Shown: piece after piece, positions 35,609 to 44,100 of the stretch
Numbering within the stretch: position 1 is the first letter of the stretch
Layout of the letters: every line of letters begins with the position of its first letter
NCBI GenBank assembly: GCA_015066105.1
Contig: SVOY01000001.1
Coordinates: 62,001-126,000, forward strand
DNA from: Oscillospiraceae bacterium
GTDB taxonomy: Bacteria; Bacillota; Clostridia; Oscillospirales; Acutalibacteraceae
Reading direction: 5' to 3'
Length of the DNA stretch: 64,000 nucleotides
Translations under genes and position numbers: made by a program
Notes under the pieces: generated by a model
Database searches by the model: none
What the model was told of the DNA's origin: nothing
What the model saw: only the letters and a program-made list of their open reading frames with translations

Positions 35609-37057
35609 ATGAAGAGCATCAGAAAAGTAATATCCTCTCTTGTTCTGCTTTGTCTGGCGGCTTTTATGCTGTCGCTTTCGGCTGCTGCCGCCGCTGTGCC
35701 GGCCGCCCCTGAGGGCCTTAAGGCAGAAACCGTAAAGCAGAACAGAGTGGTTATTTCCTGGGATAAAAGCCGTTACGCGGATTTTTACAGGGTATATATC
35801 CGCAAAAACGGAGAATGGAAGGAGCTTGAGGACCTTACGGAAAGAAGCTGTGAAATCAGCGGCCTCAAGCCTGCCACAACCTATACCTTTGCCGTTAAAA
35901 GCGTAAACGAGTCGGGCAACAGAGACTATTTCAGCAAGGAATATGCAACGCTGAAGGTTAAAACAAAGTCTCTTTCAAAGACAAAGCCAACGGCGGTGTC
36001 GGGCGTTGATTACGTTAAGCTTAAATGGAAAAAGGTCAGCTATGCAACCGGCTATAACGTATACAGAAGGGTTGACGGCAAGTGGAGTCTTGTCAAAAAG
36101 CTCGGCAAGGATGCGCGCAGCTATACGGTCAAGGACCTTAAAAGCGATACGTCTTATCAGTTCAGCGTGCGTGCACGCAGAACCGCTGACGGAAAAACGG
36201 TTTACGGCTCTCATTCGTCGGTGAAAATCAGCACAATGAAGCCCAACAAGGTAAAGCTCACCGTTGTCTCTTCAACGGAAAGCTCCGTCAAGCTTAAATG
36301 GACTAAGGCGGAGGATGCCACGGGTTACCGCATTTACCGCTACAGCGGCGGCGAATGGAAAAGCGTTAAAACGGTCAGGTCGCAGGACAAGCTTTCTGCG
36401 GTGATAACCTCACTTAAAAGTGACAGCAAGCACAAGCTCCGTGTAAGGGCATTTTGTGAATACGACGACAGAACGGTGTGGTTTACCCCAAGTGCTTCAA
36501 AAACTGCGGTGACAGACCCCACGTCAAAGGACCTTACGGTATACCGCACGGATAAGCTTAAGGACCTGTTTGCAGAAAGCTTTACCCTTTCCTACAAGGG
36601 TGAGAATGACAGCTACGGCAGTACGGTTGTAAAAATTTCAAAAAGCGGCGAAAAGTATTACCTTTATTCAAAGGTGAATTATACCGAATACGAGCTTCTT
36701 AACATCAAATCGGGCAATTATATTCTTCTCAAGCAGAAGGAGGCCTATGTAAAAGCACCTGATGCTATGGCGTCGGCACTTGACATAAGCTCGGCTGTGG
36801 AAGCCTTACTGCCCTCAGGCCGTATGAAGGCAAAGGCCACTCTTGCTGAATTTGAGGGCGAGAGCGTTGTCTGTGAAACCTACAAAAACACCACCGGCAG
36901 CCGTAAAATAAACTATTTTTACAAAGCAGGGGATTTGGTAGGCATAGAGCAGTATTCTGCAGGCAAGCTTGTTGAAAGGGCAGTTATATCCGTGTTTGAA
37001 AAGAAGGCCCTCAAGGGTGTATTCAAAATACCTTCATCCTACAAGGAATTGATTTAA
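35609..37057 (+). CDS. Secreted protein with three fibronectin type III domains
   Basis: 482 residues. Signal peptide (KSIRKVISSLVLLCLAAFML ... AAAAA, cleavage near residue 30). Three consecutive FN3 repeats lie at about 32-118, 120-208 and 210-305; each has the VxxSWDK/LKWKKV ... GYNVYR ... LKSDTSYQFSVRA pattern. The C-terminal 170 residues are a separate, LolA/LppX-like beta-rich region (FTLSYKG, YYLYSKVNYTEYELLNIKSGNY). No anchor motif is visible. It starts 1 nt after sigA, with AAGGA inside the sigA end, so coupling to a housekeeping sigma gene is odd. The binding target is unknown. Confidence 0.85.
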   Translation: MKSIRKVISSLVLLCLAAFMLSLSAAAAAVPAAPEGLKAETVKQNRVVISWDKSRYADFYRVYIRKNGEWKELEDLTERSCEISGLKPATTYTFAVKSVNESGNRDYFSKEYATLKVKTKSLSKTKPTAVSGVDYVKLKWKKVSYATGYNVYRRVDGKWSLVKKLGKDARSYTVKDLKSDTSYQFSVRARRTADGKTVYGSHSSVKISTMKPNKVKLTVVSSTESSVKLKWTKAEDATGYRIYRYSGGEWKSVKTVRSQDKLSAVITSLKSDSKHKLRVRAFCEYDDRTVWFTPSASKTAVTDPTSKDLTVYRTDKLKDLFAESFTLSYKGENDSYGSTVVKISKSGEKYYLYSKVNYTEYELLNIKSGNYILLKQKEAYVKAPDAMASALDISSAVEALLPSGRMKAKATLAEFEGESVVCETYKNTTGSRKINYFYKAGDLVGIEQYSAGKLVERAVISVFEKKALKGVFKIPSSYKELI

Positions 37058-37058
37058 T

Positions 37059-37099
37059 AAAAAGGAGTTGTAAACGGAAAGCTTTACAACTCCTTTTTT
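37059..37099 (+). terminator. Terminator after the dgt-dnaG-sigA-FN3 unit
   Basis: AAAGGAGTTGTAAA ... TTTACAACTCCTTT, 14-bp perfect stem, T6 tail. Confidence 0.95.
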
Positions 37100-37148
37100 A
37101 AAGCCTCTTTTTTTGCATAGACGGAACAATTTTTAATGCAGATATTCT

Positions 37149-37193
37149 ATTATTCATTAAGGAAAGGCACTGCAAAAACTAATGAATAATGAA
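37149..37193. repeat. TAATGAA repeats forming an inverted repeat
   Basis: ATTATTCATTA (37149-37159) is the exact reverse complement of TAATGAATAAT (37180-37190). The right arm continues as two TAATGAA heptamers (37180-37193). The 37100-37347 gap otherwise contains the palindromic terminator below and a CACCG/CGGTG hairpin near 37307; the ORF at 37189 in it looks accidental. Confidence 0.6.
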
Positions 37194-37200
37194 TAATACC

Positions 37201-37240
37201 AAAAAAGAAAAGTCACACAGCTGTGCGACTTTTCTTTTTT
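37201..37240. terminator. 40-bp near-perfect palindrome, bidirectional terminator
   Basis: AAAAAAGAAAAGTC, a CACAGCTGTG core with one flanking mismatch, then GACTTTTCTTTTTT. It is followed on the plus strand by GGTGC. On the minus strand it therefore reads GCACC then A-rich terminator, like the end of a tRNA unit. Confidence 0.85.
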
Positions 37241-37347
37241 GGTGCGGGTTAATAATCCATATCCGAACCATATTCATTTGTTCTCTTAAGGTCGCACTTA
37301 CTCACCACCGTAAAGGCGGTGCAGTGTGCTGTCCGAAGAAACAAATA

Positions 37348-38523
37348 TTAATCATCAACAGTAAACTTTGCTGCATAACCTAAACCTGCAAAATAAATGC
37401 TGATAGTTTTTTCTATTTCTTTTATTGTATTTTTTGCAATCATATTTGATTTTGGATAATCCCAGGAATGAATACTATCGACTTCGACAATCCTGGTACC
37501 TTCATTAAGAATTACCGAAAGCCACAATCCTTTGTTTTCCCATTTTACATAGATAAACTCATCTTCTTTGTCAAATATAATCTGTTTGTGCTCCATTTTT
37601 TCAAAACGCTTGCGTCGTCCTTTTTCGTCGCCGACAACTTCTTTTTTAGTGTTTTTCCAAAAAGTCCACAAACTATCATCAAGGGAATTATCAAGTTCAA
37701 CATTAATAAAATGATTGTTATTTTCTAAAGAAGGTTTACCTCCAAAAATGGTTTTACATATAAATTTTATTCCTATATTGATAGCATGATGTCCCAAACC
37801 AAGCTCAGGAAACTTCATACTGTTGAAAGAACAAAGCTTTCTTTCGAGGTCGATAACACAAGGCAGATAACAATCATCTATTTCATCCCCATTTTGTTTG
37901 CAAAGGGTATCGTACATATCAGAACGAAATTTTTCTTCAATAGTTTGTGCAAAAATGAAAACAACAGTAATTCGCTTCAACGGTGCTTTTTTCTGTTCTT
38001 TGTCTAAAAATAAAGGCTTTTTTGTTCCGATAAGTGATTTGGAGTTTCTCTTTGTTGAATTGAAGATTTTCGAGTATAATTCTTTGTCCAAACGTTCAAC
38101 TTGATAAGTTGTAACAACTTTTTCGGTGCCTTTAGAATAAATTTCCCACGATGTTTTGAATTTATATTTTAACATATCCGGTTGCGGATAAATGGGCTGC
38201 ACTTCACAAGATTTTCCGAAGCGAGAAATCTTGTGAAGGATCTTCGTTGTGCTATAATTATCGGGCAAATCAAAATCTGTTCTAGCATTCCTAAAACAGT
38301 TAATAAAAGCCAGCATAGCATCCATAGTCATAAGTGTTACAAAGTTTTTAACCATATAAATTAAAAGTGCAACAACAAGTGCAAAAGAAATTAAGATTTT
38401 TACATCTTCTGATATAAAAGGAATTAAACACAAAGGTATAATCGGAAAAAGAAAACCACCGATAACTACAATATATATTAGTATTCTGCATAATAGGGCA
38501 TTTTTAATTTTAGGATATTTCAT
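37348..38523 (-). CDS. Orphan membrane-anchored protein, unknown function
   Basis: 391 residues that I do not recognise. Two hydrophobic helices at about 11-34 and 40-62 are followed by a large soluble, charged region with no motif I can name. The C-terminus carries a W-rich segment (DDSLWTFWKNTKKEVVGDEK) and short beta-like stretches (FIYVKWENKGLWLSVILNEG). The codon usage is visibly AT-richer than every neighbour (many AAA, ATA, TTT codons), suggesting acquisition. It has a strong minus-strand promoter and an ideal AGGAGG RBS, and it sits between a tRNA-Leu 3' end and a tRNA-terminator-like palindrome. Confidence 0.8.
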   Translation of the reverse strand: MKYPKIKNALLCRILIYIVVIGGFLFPIIPLCLIPFISEDVKILISFALVVALLIYMVKNFVTLMTMDAMLAFINCFRNARTDFDLPDNYSTTKILHKISRFGKSCEVQPIYPQPDMLKYKFKTSWEIYSKGTEKVVTTYQVERLDKELYSKIFNSTKRNSKSLIGTKKPLFLDKEQKKAPLKRITVVFIFAQTIEEKFRSDMYDTLCKQNGDEIDDCYLPCVIDLERKLCSFNSMKFPELGLGHHAINIGIKFICKTIFGGKPSLENNNHFINVELDNSLDDSLWTFWKNTKKEVVGDEKGRRKRFEKMEHKQIIFDKEDEFIYVKWENKGLWLSVILNEGTRIVEVDSIHSWDYPKSNMIAKNTIKEIEKTISIYFAGLGYAAKFTVDD

Positions 38524-38555
38524 AATGTAACCTCCTAACGTTTTCTTATGATAAA

Positions 38556-38584
38556 ATTATAGCATAGCAACAATACAATGTCAA
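38556..38584 (-). promoter_or_regulatory. Minus-strand promoter of the orphan gene
   Basis: On the minus strand TTGACA, 17 nt, TATAAT: full consensus. AGGAGG lies 8 nt before the start codon at 38523. Confidence 0.88.
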
Positions 38585-38592
38585 AGAAACAC

Positions 38593-38640
38593 AAAAAATC
38601 CGAACCCTTTTCCTATTGGGAAAATTTGGTTCGGATTTTT
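38593..38640. terminator. Terminator of tRNA-Leu (minus), symmetric
   Basis: AAAAATCCGAACC ... GGTTCGGATTTTT with a partly paired loop (CCTATTGGG); directly after the tRNA 3' end on the minus strand. Confidence 0.88.
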
Positions 38641-38646
38641 CTGGTT

Positions 38647-38733
38647 TGGTGCCGGTGGCGGGGGTCGAACCCGCACGGTATCGCTACCAACGGATTTTGA
38701 GTCCGCCTCGTCTGCCAATTCCAACACACCGGC
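38647..38733 (-). tRNA. tRNA-Leu (CAA)
   Basis: Minus strand, 87 nt including encoded CCA. The acceptor stem GCCGGTG pairs with CACCGGC before ACCA. The anticodon stem GCGGA/TCCGT encloses the loop CTCAAAA, giving anticodon CAA (reads TTG). A long class-II variable arm follows, then a T-arm with GTTCGAC. It is preceded by its own consensus promoter and followed by a terminator. Confidence 0.97.
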
Positions 38734-38750
38734 ATTTGATTTGCTTTTGA

Positions 38751-38779
38751 ATTATATACTATATATCGGTTATTGTCAA
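38751..38779 (-). promoter_or_regulatory. Minus-strand promoter of tRNA-Leu
   Basis: On the minus strand TTGACA, 17 nt, TATAAT, 17 nt before the tRNA 5' end. Confidence 0.9.
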
Positions 38780-38835
38780 GAGCAAGCACAGGAAACTTAT
38801 GCTGAAAATTAACATATTTTTATTGTTAAAACTTA

Positions 38836-38864
38836 TTGACAAGGCCTTGTCCTTGTGCTATACT
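38836..38864 (+). promoter_or_regulatory. Promoter of the short transcription unit
   Basis: TTGACA, 17 nt, TATACT; divergent from the tRNA promoter. No long gene follows before the terminator at 38985. Confidence 0.88.
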
Positions 38865-38901
38865 ATCGCAGATAAATTTACGGAAGGGCAGGGAATCTAC
38901 T

Positions 38902-38991
38902 ATGTGCATCAGGAATGTGGCTTGTGCAAAGGTTATTACTCCCTTCTGCTTTTTCAACCGTAATATTTCTGTTTTTGCTTTCGGCGGGTAA
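38902..38991 (+). CDS. Possible 29-residue leader peptide
   Basis: ATG 38902 opens 29 codons ending TAA 38989, whose stop lies within the 5' arm of the terminator. AGGG is 8 nt upstream as a weak RBS. The second half is Phe-rich (PFCFFNRNISVFAFGG). A ribosome finishing this peptide would cover the terminator stem, as in leader-peptide attenuation. The T-rich codons could equally be chance. Confidence 0.25.
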   Translation: MCIRNVACAKVITPFCFFNRNISVFAFGG

Positions 38992-39017
38992 CTTTTTCGT
39001 TACCCGTTATTTTTTTA
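38985..39017 (+). terminator. Terminator of the short transcript
   Basis: CGGGTAAC-tttttc-GTTACCCG, then a T-rich tail. Confidence 0.9.
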
Positions 39018-39048
39018 TAAATTTAAGCTAATATTTATTCCGAAAATC

Positions 39049-39077
39049 TTTACTTTTAAAATATTGAAGTGTATAAT
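39049..39077 (+). promoter_or_regulatory. Promoter of argF-carA-carB
   Basis: TTTACT, 17 nt, TATAAT. A GTCCC-tgc-GGGAC hairpin (39096-39108) lies between it and the RBS, resembling the hairpin before polC. No ARG-box-like palindrome was evident. Confidence 0.75.
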
Positions 39078-39126
39078 AATAAGATGAATAATAGGGTCCC
39101 TGCGGGACGGAAAGAAGGCAGTTAAA

Positions 39127-40035
39127 ATGAAACACTTATTAAAGCTTCTCGACTGGTCACCGGAAGAGATTAAAGATACACTTGACCTTGCTGACAGACT
39201 CAAGACAGAGAAGAAGGCAGGCATAAAGCACCACATTCTTGAGGGCAAAACTCTCGGTATGATTTTTCAGAAGTCATCAACAAGAACAAGAGTTTCCTTC
39301 GAGGTAGGTATGTACGACCTCGGCGGTACGCCTCTTTTCCTTTCCTCAAAGGATTTGCAGATAGGCAGAGGTGAGCCCGTTCAGGATACGGCAAGAGTTC
39401 TTTCACGCTTCCTTGACGGTATTATGATAAGAACCTTTGACCAGCAGGAGGTTGAGGACCTTGCAACATACGGCTCAATCCCCATCATCAACGGCCTTAC
39501 CGATTTCTGCCATCCCTGCCAGGTGCTTGCAGACCTTCAGACAATCCGCGAGTATAAGGGCAAGGATATAGAGGGCCTTAAGCTCTGCTACATCGGTGAC
39601 GGCAACAATATGGCAAACAGCCTTATCGTCGGCTGCATCAAAATGGGCATGAAGGTAGCAATAGCCTGCCCCAAGGGCTACGAGCCCGATGAAGCAATCG
39701 TTGCCTGGGCAAAGGAAAACGGCGACCTTCTCGTTACCGAGGATATCCTCGAGGCCTGCAAGGGCGCAGACGTGCTTTACACCGACGTATGGGCATCAAT
39801 GGGTCAGGAAAGCGAAGCCAAGAAGAGACAGAGAATCTTCAAGGATTATCAGATAAACGACGCGGCTGTAAAGGCTTCAAACAAGGGCGTTATGGTGCTT
39901 CACTGCCTTCCCGCTCACAGAGGCGAGGAGATTACCGAAGAGGTGCTTGAGGCTCACGCAGCAGAAATCTTTGACGAGGCTGAAAACAGACTTCACGCTC
40001 AGAAGGCAGTTCTCGTAAAATGCTTTACAGAATAA
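39127..40035 (+). CDS. argF: Ornithine carbamoyltransferase
   Basis: Transfers the carbamoyl group from carbamoyl phosphate to ornithine, giving citrulline. 302 residues. Carbamoyl-phosphate site SSTRTRVSFEVG (about residue 47), FDQQEVEDLA, NGLTDFCHPCQVLADLQTI (HPCQ motif), and the ornithine-binding VLHCLPAHRGEEITEEV near the C-terminus are all present, so it should be active. It lies 63 nt upstream of carA. The direct pairing with carbamoyl-phosphate synthetase suggests dedicated substrate supply. An anabolic role is likelier than a catabolic one, since no arcA/arcC is present. Confidence 0.96.
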   Translation: MKHLLKLLDWSPEEIKDTLDLADRLKTEKKAGIKHHILEGKTLGMIFQKSSTRTRVSFEVGMYDLGGTPLFLSSKDLQIGRGEPVQDTARVLSRFLDGIMIRTFDQQEVEDLATYGSIPIINGLTDFCHPCQVLADLQTIREYKGKDIEGLKLCYIGDGNNMANSLIVGCIKMGMKVAIACPKGYEPDEAIVAWAKENGDLLVTEDILEACKGADVLYTDVWASMGQESEAKKRQRIFKDYQINDAAVKASNKGVMVLHCLPAHRGEEITEEVLEAHAAEIFDEAENRLHAQKAVLVKCFTE

Positions 40036-40098
40036 ACTGTGTCAATCAAAAATAAGGAAAGGAAGAGTCACGGTTAATCCGTGAACAAGGACAACTAA

Positions 40099-41151
40099 AT
40101 GAAAAAACGTTATCTCGTTCTTCAGGACGGCACGGCTTTTGAGGGCTATGCCTTCGGTGCCGATAAGGTAAGCATCGGTGAGCTTGTATTTTCAACGGGA
40201 ATGGTAGGTTATATCGAAACCCTTACAGACCCCTGCTACTACGGACAGATTGTAATGCAGACCTTCCCCATGGTAGGCAATTACGGTATTATTGAATCTG
40301 ATTTTATCGGTGAGCCCCACCTCAAGGGCTATGTTGTAAGAGAGCATTGCAAGGCTCCCTCAAACTTCAGATGTGAATACGACCTTGACACCTTCCTTAA
40401 AAACAACGGTATTCCCGGTATTTACGGTATTGATACCCGTGAGGTTACAAACATCATCAGAGATAAGGGCGTAATGAATGCCGTAATCTGCGATGAAATT
40501 CCCGCTTCCCTTGACGAGGTTAAGGCATTTGAAATCAAGGATGCCCTTAAAAACACCTGCGCAAAGGAAAAAAGCGAATACATTCCCGAGGGCGAATACA
40601 AAAAGCACATTGCCGTGCTTGACCTTGGCTCAAGCAAATATATTGAGCAGAGCCTTCTTGAAAAGGGCTATAAGGTAACGCTTCTTCCTCACACCGCTTC
40701 GGCTGATGAAATTCTTTCACTTTCGGCTGACGGTCTCATCCTCACCGAGGGTGCAGGCGACCCGAGAGAAAACGAGGGCGTTATTGCAACGGTCAGGGCC
40801 GTTTTCGGCAAAATCCCCATGCTCGGCATAGGCCTCGGACATCAGCTTATGGCTCTTGCAAGGGGCGGTAAGGTTGAAAAGCTTCTTTACGGTCACCACG
40901 GCGCAAATCAGCCTGCAAACATTGTGGGCGGTGCAAGAACGCTCATCACAACACAGAATCATAACTTTGTTGTGGTTGACGGCACGGCCGAGGGTGCAGT
41001 GTTAACACACAAAAATCTTAATGACGGCACAGTTGAAGGCCTTAAGTATGAAAAGGATTACGCCTTCTCCCTTCAGTTTGAGCCCTCAGACGACGTTATA
41101 ACAGAAGATTTTGTAAAGGAAATGGAGGAGTTTGCAAATGCCGTTAAATAA
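40099..41151 (+). CDS. carA: Carbamoyl-phosphate synthase small subunit with inactivated glutaminase site
   Basis: 350 residues. The N-terminal CarA domain is normal (DGTAFEGYAFG, FSTGMVGYIETLTDPCYYGQI, GIYGIDTREVT). The class-I glutaminase domain is recognisable (about 190-350) but its catalytic residues are lost. The nucleophile elbow GICLGHQ reads GIGLGHQ (Cys to Gly245, codon GGC). The C-terminal YHPEAS, which carries the catalytic His and Glu, reads FEPSDD (about residue 327). The oxyanion-side LSNGPGDP reads LTEGAGDP. The GHHG and TTQNH motifs remain. It probably serves only as a structural partner of CarB. The stop overlaps carB by 14 bp. Confidence 0.95.
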   Translation: MKKRYLVLQDGTAFEGYAFGADKVSIGELVFSTGMVGYIETLTDPCYYGQIVMQTFPMVGNYGIIESDFIGEPHLKGYVVREHCKAPSNFRCEYDLDTFLKNNGIPGIYGIDTREVTNIIRDKGVMNAVICDEIPASLDEVKAFEIKDALKNTCAKEKSEYIPEGEYKKHIAVLDLGSSKYIEQSLLEKGYKVTLLPHTASADEILSLSADGLILTEGAGDPRENEGVIATVRAVFGKIPMLGIGLGHQLMALARGGKVEKLLYGHHGANQPANIVGGARTLITTQNHNFVVVDGTAEGAVLTHKNLNDGTVEGLKYEKDYAFSLQFEPSDDVITEDFVKEMEEFANAVK

Positions 41152-44100
41152 GGATATCAAAAAGGTTCTCGTTATCGGTTCGGGCCCTATCGTTATCGGT
41201 CAGGCCGCAGAATTTGACTATGCAGGTGCACAGGCCTGCCGCGTGCTCAAGCAGGCAGGCGTAAACGTTGTGCTTGTCAACTCCAACCCTGCAACAATTA
41301 TGACAGATAAGGCTCTTGCAGATGAAATCTATCTTGAGCCCCTTACAACAGAAACAGTAAAAAGAATCATCAAGCTTGAAAAGCCCGACTCACTTCTTGC
41401 AGGTCTCGGCGGCCAGGTGGGTCTTACACTTGCAATGCAGCTTTCAAAGGAAGGCTTTCTTGAAAAGCAGGGCGTAAAGCTTATCGGTACAGATGTTGAG
41501 GCTATTGACAAGGCAGAGGACAGACAGCTTTTCCGTGACACAATGGAATCAATCGGTCAGCCCTGCATTCCCTCGGATATTGCAAATGACATTGAATATT
41601 CCGTTGAAATTGCCAACAGAATAGGCTACCCCGTAATCATCCGTCCCGCATTCACCCTCGGCGGTGCAGGCGGCGGCGTTGCATACAATGAAGAGGAGCT
41701 TCGCCTTTTTGCAAAAACCGGCCTTGACGCTTCTCCCATCACACAGATTCTTGTTGAACGCTACATCAAGGGCTGGAAGGAAATTGAGTTTGAAACAATG
41801 CGCGACAGTGCAGGCAATGCAATCGCAATCTGCTCAATGGAAAACTTTGACCCCGTTGGTGTTCACACCGGCGACAGTATTGTTGTTGCTCCCGCACTTA
41901 CCCTTTCAACAAAGGAATATTCAATGCTCCGTCAGGCAGCACTTGATATCGTAAGTGCTCTTAAGATTGTCGGCGGCTGTAACTGTCAGTTTGCCCTTAA
42001 TCCCGAAACCTTTGAGTATGCCGTTATCGAGGTTAACCCCCGTGTTTCCCGTTCCTCGGCTCTTGCAAGTAAGGCTTCAGGCTATCCCATTGCAAAAATG
42101 ACAACAAAGCTTGCACTGGGCTACACTCTTGACGAAATCAAGAATGATATCACCGGAAAAACCTGTGCTTGCTTTGAGCCCACACTTGACTATGTTGTTG
42201 TCAAGTTCCCCAAGTGGCCCTTTGATAAGTTTGTCGGCTCATCAAGAAAGCTCGGCACACAGATGAAGGCAACCGGTGAGGTTATGTCAATCGGACAGAG
42301 CTTTGAAGAAGCTATTATGAAGGCTGTAAGAGGTGCTGAAATCAGCCTCGACTCCCTTAATGCCGAGCCCGTGAACGGCAAGGATATCCTTGAAAGACTT
42401 GACGATTGCGACGACAGAAGAATTTTCACCGTGTTTGAAGCAATCAAAAAGGGCATTTCAACAGAAAAAATACACGAAATCACCGCCATTGACGAGTGGT
42501 TTATCGAAAAATTACGCAACCTTGCAGATTTTGAAAACGAAATCAGCGGCAAGGAAATCACCGAAGAGCAGTACCTCAGAGCAAAGAAGCTCGGCTACAC
42601 CGACAAGACTCTCAGAAAGTTCTGCTCCTTCCCCGAAGCCTTCCACAAGGAGGCCTCCTATAAAATGGTTGACACCTGCGCCGCAGAATTCTCTGCAACC
42701 ACACCTTACTTCTATTCCTCCTATGATAAGGCCTGCGAATCAAGACGATATGAGCGCTCGGGCAAGGATGTTGTAATGGTGCTCGGCTCAGGTCCCATCA
42801 GAATCGGCCAGGGTATCGAGTTCGACTACTCCTCAGTTCACTGCGTATGGACTCTCAAGGAGCTCGGCTATGATGTTGTTATCGTAAACAACAACCCTGA
42901 AACCGTTTCAACGGACTATGACACCGCTGACAGACTCTACTTTGAGCCCCTTTGCGATGAGGACGTTATGAATATCATCAAGGTTGAAAAGCCTGTGGGT
43001 GTTGTTGTTGCCTTCGGCGGACAGACAGCTATCAAGCTTACAAAGTTCCTTGACGATAACGGAATTCAGATTCTCGGCACCTCTCAGGAGGGTATTGATA
43101 CCGCAGAGGACAGAGAAAAGTTTGACGCACTTCTTGAAAGGTTCGGCTTCCTTCGTCCCAAGGGATGCGGCGTAATGACCCTCGACGAAGCACTTGAGGC
43201 AGCAAACAGACTCACTTATCCCGTGCTTCTTCGTCCCTCCTATGTTATCGGCGGACAGAATATGCAGATTGTTCACAATGACGTTGAGGTTGAGCGTTAT
43301 ATGAAGAAAATCCTTTCAACAGGCATTGAAAACCCCGTGCTTGTTGATAAGTATATGAGCGGCACCGAAATTGAGGTTGACGTAATCTCCGACGGTAAGG
43401 ATGTTCTTATCCCCGGTATTATGCAGCACATTGAGCGCGCAGGTGTTCACTCGGGTGACTCCATTGCAGTTTATCCTCCCTATTCACTTACGGATAAGAT
43501 GACGGAAACCGTTGTTGACTGCTCAGAAAAGCTTGCCCTTGCACTCGGCACAAAGGGTCTTGTTAACATCCAGTACCTCATTTACGAAAATCAGCTTTAC
43601 ATCATTGAGGTTAACCCCAGAGCTTCAAGAACAATCCCTTACATCAGTAAGGTTACAAACGTGCCTATGGTTGACCTTGCAACAAAGGTTATGACGGGCA
43701 CACCGCTTAAGGATTTGGGCTACGGCACCGGCCTTTACGAGGCACCTCCTTACTTTGCCGCAAAGGCTCCCGTTTTCTCCTTTGAAAAGCTTAACGATGT
43801 AAACAGCTATCTCGGACCCGAAATGAAGTCAACCGGTGAGGTTCTCGGCATCGGCAAAACTCTTAACGAGTCACTTTTCAAGGCTCTCACCGCTTCGGGC
43901 ATCAAAATCAATCCCGGCAACGAGACCGGTGAGCTCGGCGTGCTTCTGAGCGTTGATGAGCACGACCTTGACGAAATCGTTTCCCTTGCAAAGAAGCTTC
44001 AGGACCTCGGCGTAAATATTTACGCTACAAAGGAAACTGCAAGAGCTATTGTAAACCTCGGTATCAATGTTACCTACATCAAGGGTATCAGAGAAAACGA

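Larger units (their letters stand above)
38871..39017 (+). ncRNA. Unidentified short transcript or attenuated leader upstream of argF
   Basis: About 145 nt between a consensus promoter and a strong terminator. Nested pairings are TTACGG/CCGTAA (38878-38883 with 38958-38963), AAGGG/CCCTT (38884-38888 with 38941-38945) and an inner TGCA/TGCA. An alternative stem TATTAC/GTAATA (38934-38939 with 38960-38965) competes with the outer one. The sequence is not tRNA, SRP, 6S or a riboswitch class that I can recall. argF begins 110 nt further on and has its own promoter, so this may be a stand-alone small RNA rather than a leader. Confidence 0.45.

Noticed and set aside
37236-37310. Decayed tRNA gene on the minus strand ending GCACC
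   Set aside because: The GTTCGGAT stretch suggested a T-arm, but its stem does not pair and no matching acceptor 5' half exists; kept only as a possible att remnant.
37189-37383. 64-codon ORF over the 37.2 kb intergenic palindrome
   Set aside because: It translates the terminator stem and repeat (NNTKKEKSHSC), overlaps the end of the minus-strand orphan gene and has no RBS.
38871-39017. SRP RNA (ffs) because of the GGAAGGGCAG segment
   Set aside because: The conserved domain IV asymmetry (AGCAG opposite GGAAG) and flanking helix are absent.
40821-40845. CarA Cys-to-Gly as a single sequencing error (TGC to GGC)
   Set aside because: The separate His-Pro-Glu motif 82 residues later is also lost, as are the neighbouring oxyanion residues; one base error cannot explain these.
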